Source of the DNA: Homoserinimonas sedimenticola
GTDB lineage: Bacteria; Actinomycetota; Actinomycetes; Actinomycetales; Microbacteriaceae
Length of the DNA: 64,000 bases
Direction: 5' to 3'
Assembly (NCBI RefSeq): GCF_026094475.1
Contig: NZ_JAPELL010000002.1
Coordinates: forward strand, 372,001-436,000
Shown here one piece after another: positions 62,012 to 64,000 of this stretch; within the stretch, counting starts at the first letter, position 1; each line of letters begins with the position of its first letter. The notes below the pieces were generated by a model. It worked only from the letters and a program-made list of their open reading frames with translations, did not search any database and was not told the DNA's origin. A program made the position numbers and the translations under genes.

Positions 62012-62097
62012 GGGATGATCCTCACATCCGCCACTGTCATCCACATTGGGTTCCCCGGGGATGCTCAGCGGGAGGGAATATCTGGCGGGTCGCTGCG

Positions 62098-62125
62098 TTG
62101 AGCACAGTACATGCAAACGTATAGA
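62098..62125 (+). promoter_or_regulatory. Promoter of the LLM monooxygenase gene
   Basis: TTGAGC (62098-62103) and TATAGA (62120-62125) are 16 bases apart, with the ATG at 62141. AGAGAGG lies between. Confidence 0.5.
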
Positions 62126-62140
62126 AGAGAGGTTCCCGCC

Positions 62141-63259
62141 ATGAGCGGCATGCAGTTCGGCATCTTCAGTGTCGGTGACATCACGACCGACCCCACGACG
62201 GGTCGGACGCCGACGGACGCCTCGCGACTCCAGGACATTCTGACGATCGCGCGCCACGCCGAGGAGGTCGGCCTCGATGTCTTCGCGATGGGCGAGCACC
62301 ACAACCCGCCCTTCTTCCCCTCAAGCCCCGTCGCCATCAACAGCTGGGTGGCCGCGAAGACCGAACGCCTCATCCTCTCGACCGCGACGACGCTCATCAC
62401 GACCAACGATCCCGTGCGGCTCGCGGAGGACTACGCCACTCTGCAGCACCTCTCGGGCGGCCGCATGGACCTCACGCTTGGCCGCGGCAACACGGGCCCC
62501 GTCTACCCCTGGTTCGGGGAGGACATCCGCCAGGGCATCCCGCTCGCGCTTGAGAAGTATGCGCTCCTGCGTCGGCTCTGGCGTGAGGACTACGTCGACT
62601 GGAGCGGTAAGTTCCGCACCCCGCTCCAGGGCTTTCAGTCGACGCCGCGCCCGCTCGACGGCGTGCAGCCCTTCGTCTGGCACGGCAGCATCCGCAGCCC
62701 TGAGATCGCCGAGCAGGCCGCCTACTACGGCGACGGATTCTTCGCCAATCACATCTTCTGGCCCGCATCGCACACACAGAAGATGGTGCAGTTCTACCGC
62801 CAGCGCTTCGAACACCACGGGCACGGCACGGCTGAGCAGGCGATCGTGGGGCTCGGCGGCCAGGTCTTCATGCGCAAGAACTCGCAGGATGCCGTGCGGG
62901 AGTTCCGTCCCTACTTCGACAACGCACCCGTCTACGGCCACGGGCCGAGTCTCGAGGACTTCACGGAGCAGACGCCGCTGACGGTCGGCAGCCCGCAGGA
63001 GGTCATCGACCGCACACTCGGCTTCCGCGACTATGTGGGCGACTACCAGCGCCAGCTCTGGCTCATGGACCACGCGGGCCTGCCGCTCAAGACGGTCCTC
63101 GAGCAGCTTGACATCCTCGGGGGAGAGGTCGTCCCCGTGCTCCGCGAGGAGTTCGCCAAGAACCGGCCGACGACGGTGCCGGATGCTCCCACTCACGACG
63201 CCCGCCTGGCTGCCGCCGCGGTCGCCGAGGCCGAGGAGCGGGCGGAGGTCGCATCATGA
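62141..63259 (+). CDS. LLM-class flavin-dependent monooxygenase
   Basis: A 372-residue luciferase-like TIM-barrel enzyme using reduced FMN. It contains MQFGIFSVGD, the AEEVGLDVFAMGEHHNPPFFPSSP motif, the phosphate region HLSGGRMDLTLGRGNTGPVYPWFG and WHGSIRSPEIAEQAA. Its partner is the NADPH:FMN reductase encoded directly downstream with an ATGA overlap, which supports a two-component monooxygenase (CE1758/CE1759-like pair). The substrate is not known. ATG 62141 is chosen; the upstream ATG 62111 lies before the predicted transcript start. Confidence 0.9.
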   Translation: MSGMQFGIFSVGDITTDPTTGRTPTDASRLQDILTIARHAEEVGLDVFAMGEHHNPPFFPSSPVAINSWVAAKTERLILSTATTLITTNDPVRLAEDYATLQHLSGGRMDLTLGRGNTGPVYPWFGEDIRQGIPLALEKYALLRRLWREDYVDWSGKFRTPLQGFQSTPRPLDGVQPFVWHGSIRSPEIAEQAAYYGDGFFANHIFWPASHTQKMVQFYRQRFEHHGHGTAEQAIVGLGGQVFMRKNSQDAVREFRPYFDNAPVYGHGPSLEDFTEQTPLTVGSPQEVIDRTLGFRDYVGDYQRQLWLMDHAGLPLKTVLEQLDILGGEVVPVLREEFAKNRPTTVPDAPTHDARLAAAAVAEAEERAEVAS

Positions 63260-63879
63260 CGGTGACGCGCAGGCTCGCCGTCGTCTCGGGCGGGCTGAGC
63301 CAGCCTTCCTCGACGCGAATGCTGGCGGATCGTCTCGCCAAGACGACCGTCGCCGAGCTCTCGCGCCGTGGGGTGGAGGTCGACCTGACGGTCGTCGAGT
63401 TGCGAGATCACGCCCGCGACCTCACCAGCATGATGCTTACCGGTTTCGCCTCCCCGGCCCTCGAGGCCGTCATCGAGTCGGTGACGGGTGCGGATGGGGT
63501 GATCGCGGTGACGCCCGTCTTCAGCGCGTCCTACAGCGGTCTCTTCAAGTCCTTCTTCGACGTGATCGATCCGGCCGCGCTCGAGGGGATGCCGGTGCTT
63601 GCGGCCGTAACCGCGGGCACTCCACGGCACTCGCTCGTCATCGACCACGCCCTGCGTCCGCTCTTCGCCTATCTGCGCGCGGAGGTCGTGCCGACGGGAG
63701 TCTTCGCGGCGACCGACGACTGGGGTTCCGATGCGGGCGACGAACTCGCCGTGCGCATCGAGAGGGCCGCGCGTCAGCTCGCTGATCGAGTGGAGGCGAC
63801 TGAGCGCTCAGGCCTCAATGGCGACCCGTGGGGCTTCGGCAGTGTCGCGAGCGGATTCGAGGGTTTCTCGCCGGGGTGA
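63256..63879 (+). CDS. NAD(P)H-dependent FMN reductase (CE1759 type)
   Basis: A flavodoxin-like reductase of 207 residues. It has LAVVSGGLSQPSSTRMLADRLA at the start (phosphate loop), GVIAVTPVFSASYSGLFKSFFDVI and LAAVTAGTPRHSLVIDHALRP. It would supply reduced flavin to the LLM monooxygenase, whose stop codon it overlaps (ATGA). Family and operon agree well. Confidence 0.9.
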   Translation: MTVTRRLAVVSGGLSQPSSTRMLADRLAKTTVAELSRRGVEVDLTVVELRDHARDLTSMMLTGFASPALEAVIESVTGADGVIAVTPVFSASYSGLFKSFFDVIDPAALEGMPVLAAVTAGTPRHSLVIDHALRPLFAYLRAEVVPTGVFAATDDWGSDAGDELAVRIERAARQLADRVEATERSGLNGDPWGFGSVASGFEGFSPG

Positions 63880-63891
63880 GCCGGGGCCCGC

Positions 63892-64000
63892 TCAGGGCAC
63901 GATCACCGCGCGCCCCCTCAACGTGCCCTCGTGCAGACGCTCGTAGGCCTTGGGGGCGTCATCCAGGCTGAAGCGCTCCGTTTCGACGTGGATCTGTCCC
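63892..64000 (-). CDS. Zinc-type alcohol dehydrogenase, C-terminal fragment cut by window end
   Basis: Only the last 35 codons are present. They read GQIHVETERFSLDDAPKAYE, then RLHEGTLRGRAVIVP and a stop at 63892. This is the usual C-terminus of medium-chain (AdhP-like) alcohol dehydrogenases. The gene continues beyond the window. Confidence 0.75.
   Translation of the reverse strand, partial: GQIHVETERFSLDDAPKAYERLHEGTLRGRAVIVP

Overview
The window is a gene-dense, GC-rich stretch of an actinobacterial chromosome. The gene content suggests family Microbacteriaceae or a close relative: dxr, a site-2 protease and ispG close together; nusA-ylxR-infB-rbfA-truB-ribF; a short mycobacterial-type NusA; an OleBC fusion; DUF2510 and HelD proteins; and many genes whose start codon lies 6-8 bases after a TAnnnT -10 box. 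Genus assignment is an inference. I see no phage, transposase, integron, CRISPR array, rRNA or tRNA.

Layout. 1-6300: a transglutaminase-fold membrane protein (cut by the window start, catalytic residues lost), a zinc-ribbon/FHA protein and a two-ATPase FtsK/EccC-like membrane ATPase, resembling part of a type VII-like export or cell-surface module. 6301-9448: an acyl-CoA ligase behind a near-consensus promoter, an OsmC protein and a tandem-FKBP lipoprotein. 9475-16095: dxr, rip1/rseP and ispG, interrupted by opposite-strand genes (a lipoprotein with a Ser/Thr kinase, and a thiolase). 16205-20846: the long-chain olefin operon oleA-oleBC-oleD. 20877-35301: proS, a Na+:amino-acid symporter, then the translation/transcription trunk nusA-ylxR-infB-rbfA-(mutY-panE reversed)-truB-ribF, and an MFS carrier. 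35381-40832: a ROK protein divergent from a deoxynucleoside catabolic operon (SorC-type regulator, deoC, aldehyde dehydrogenase, and a shortened aldehyde-dehydrogenase-like protein). 40923-47149: secreted CAP protein, glycerophosphodiesterase, SGNH hydrolase, M20 peptidase and SNF2 helicase. 47702-57650: DUF2510 membrane protein, aspartase/fumarase-type lyase, membrane proteins, PrsW protease, HelD-type RNA polymerase motor, and an acyl-CoA dehydrogenase/esterase pair. 57915-64000: DJ-1 protein, a frameshifted SDR gene, YhhN protein, rpsO, an M4 protease with its emfourin inhibitor, a flavin monooxygenase/FMN reductase pair, and the tail of a zinc alcohol dehydrogenase.

Organisation. Operons are tight, with many 4-base ATGA/GTGA stop-start overlaps. 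Two conserved housekeeping trunks are broken by reversed genes, and the resumed genes often carry promoters so close that transcripts would be leaderless (for example rip1, ispG, proS, panE). Convergent gene pairs have little space between them; several share a hairpin or short tandem repeats at the stop codons.

The best leads are small-scale rather than a new gene island: a hairpin that buries the infB ribosome binding site; a 10-codon leaderless reading frame coupled to oleA; back-to-back leaderless promoters in 32 bp between panE and truB; a compact aldehyde-dehydrogenase-like pseudoenzyme in the deo operon; a transglutaminase-fold protein without Cys/His next to an EccC-like ATPase; and a recurring GGATGC/GCATCC hexamer that appears to override codon preference.
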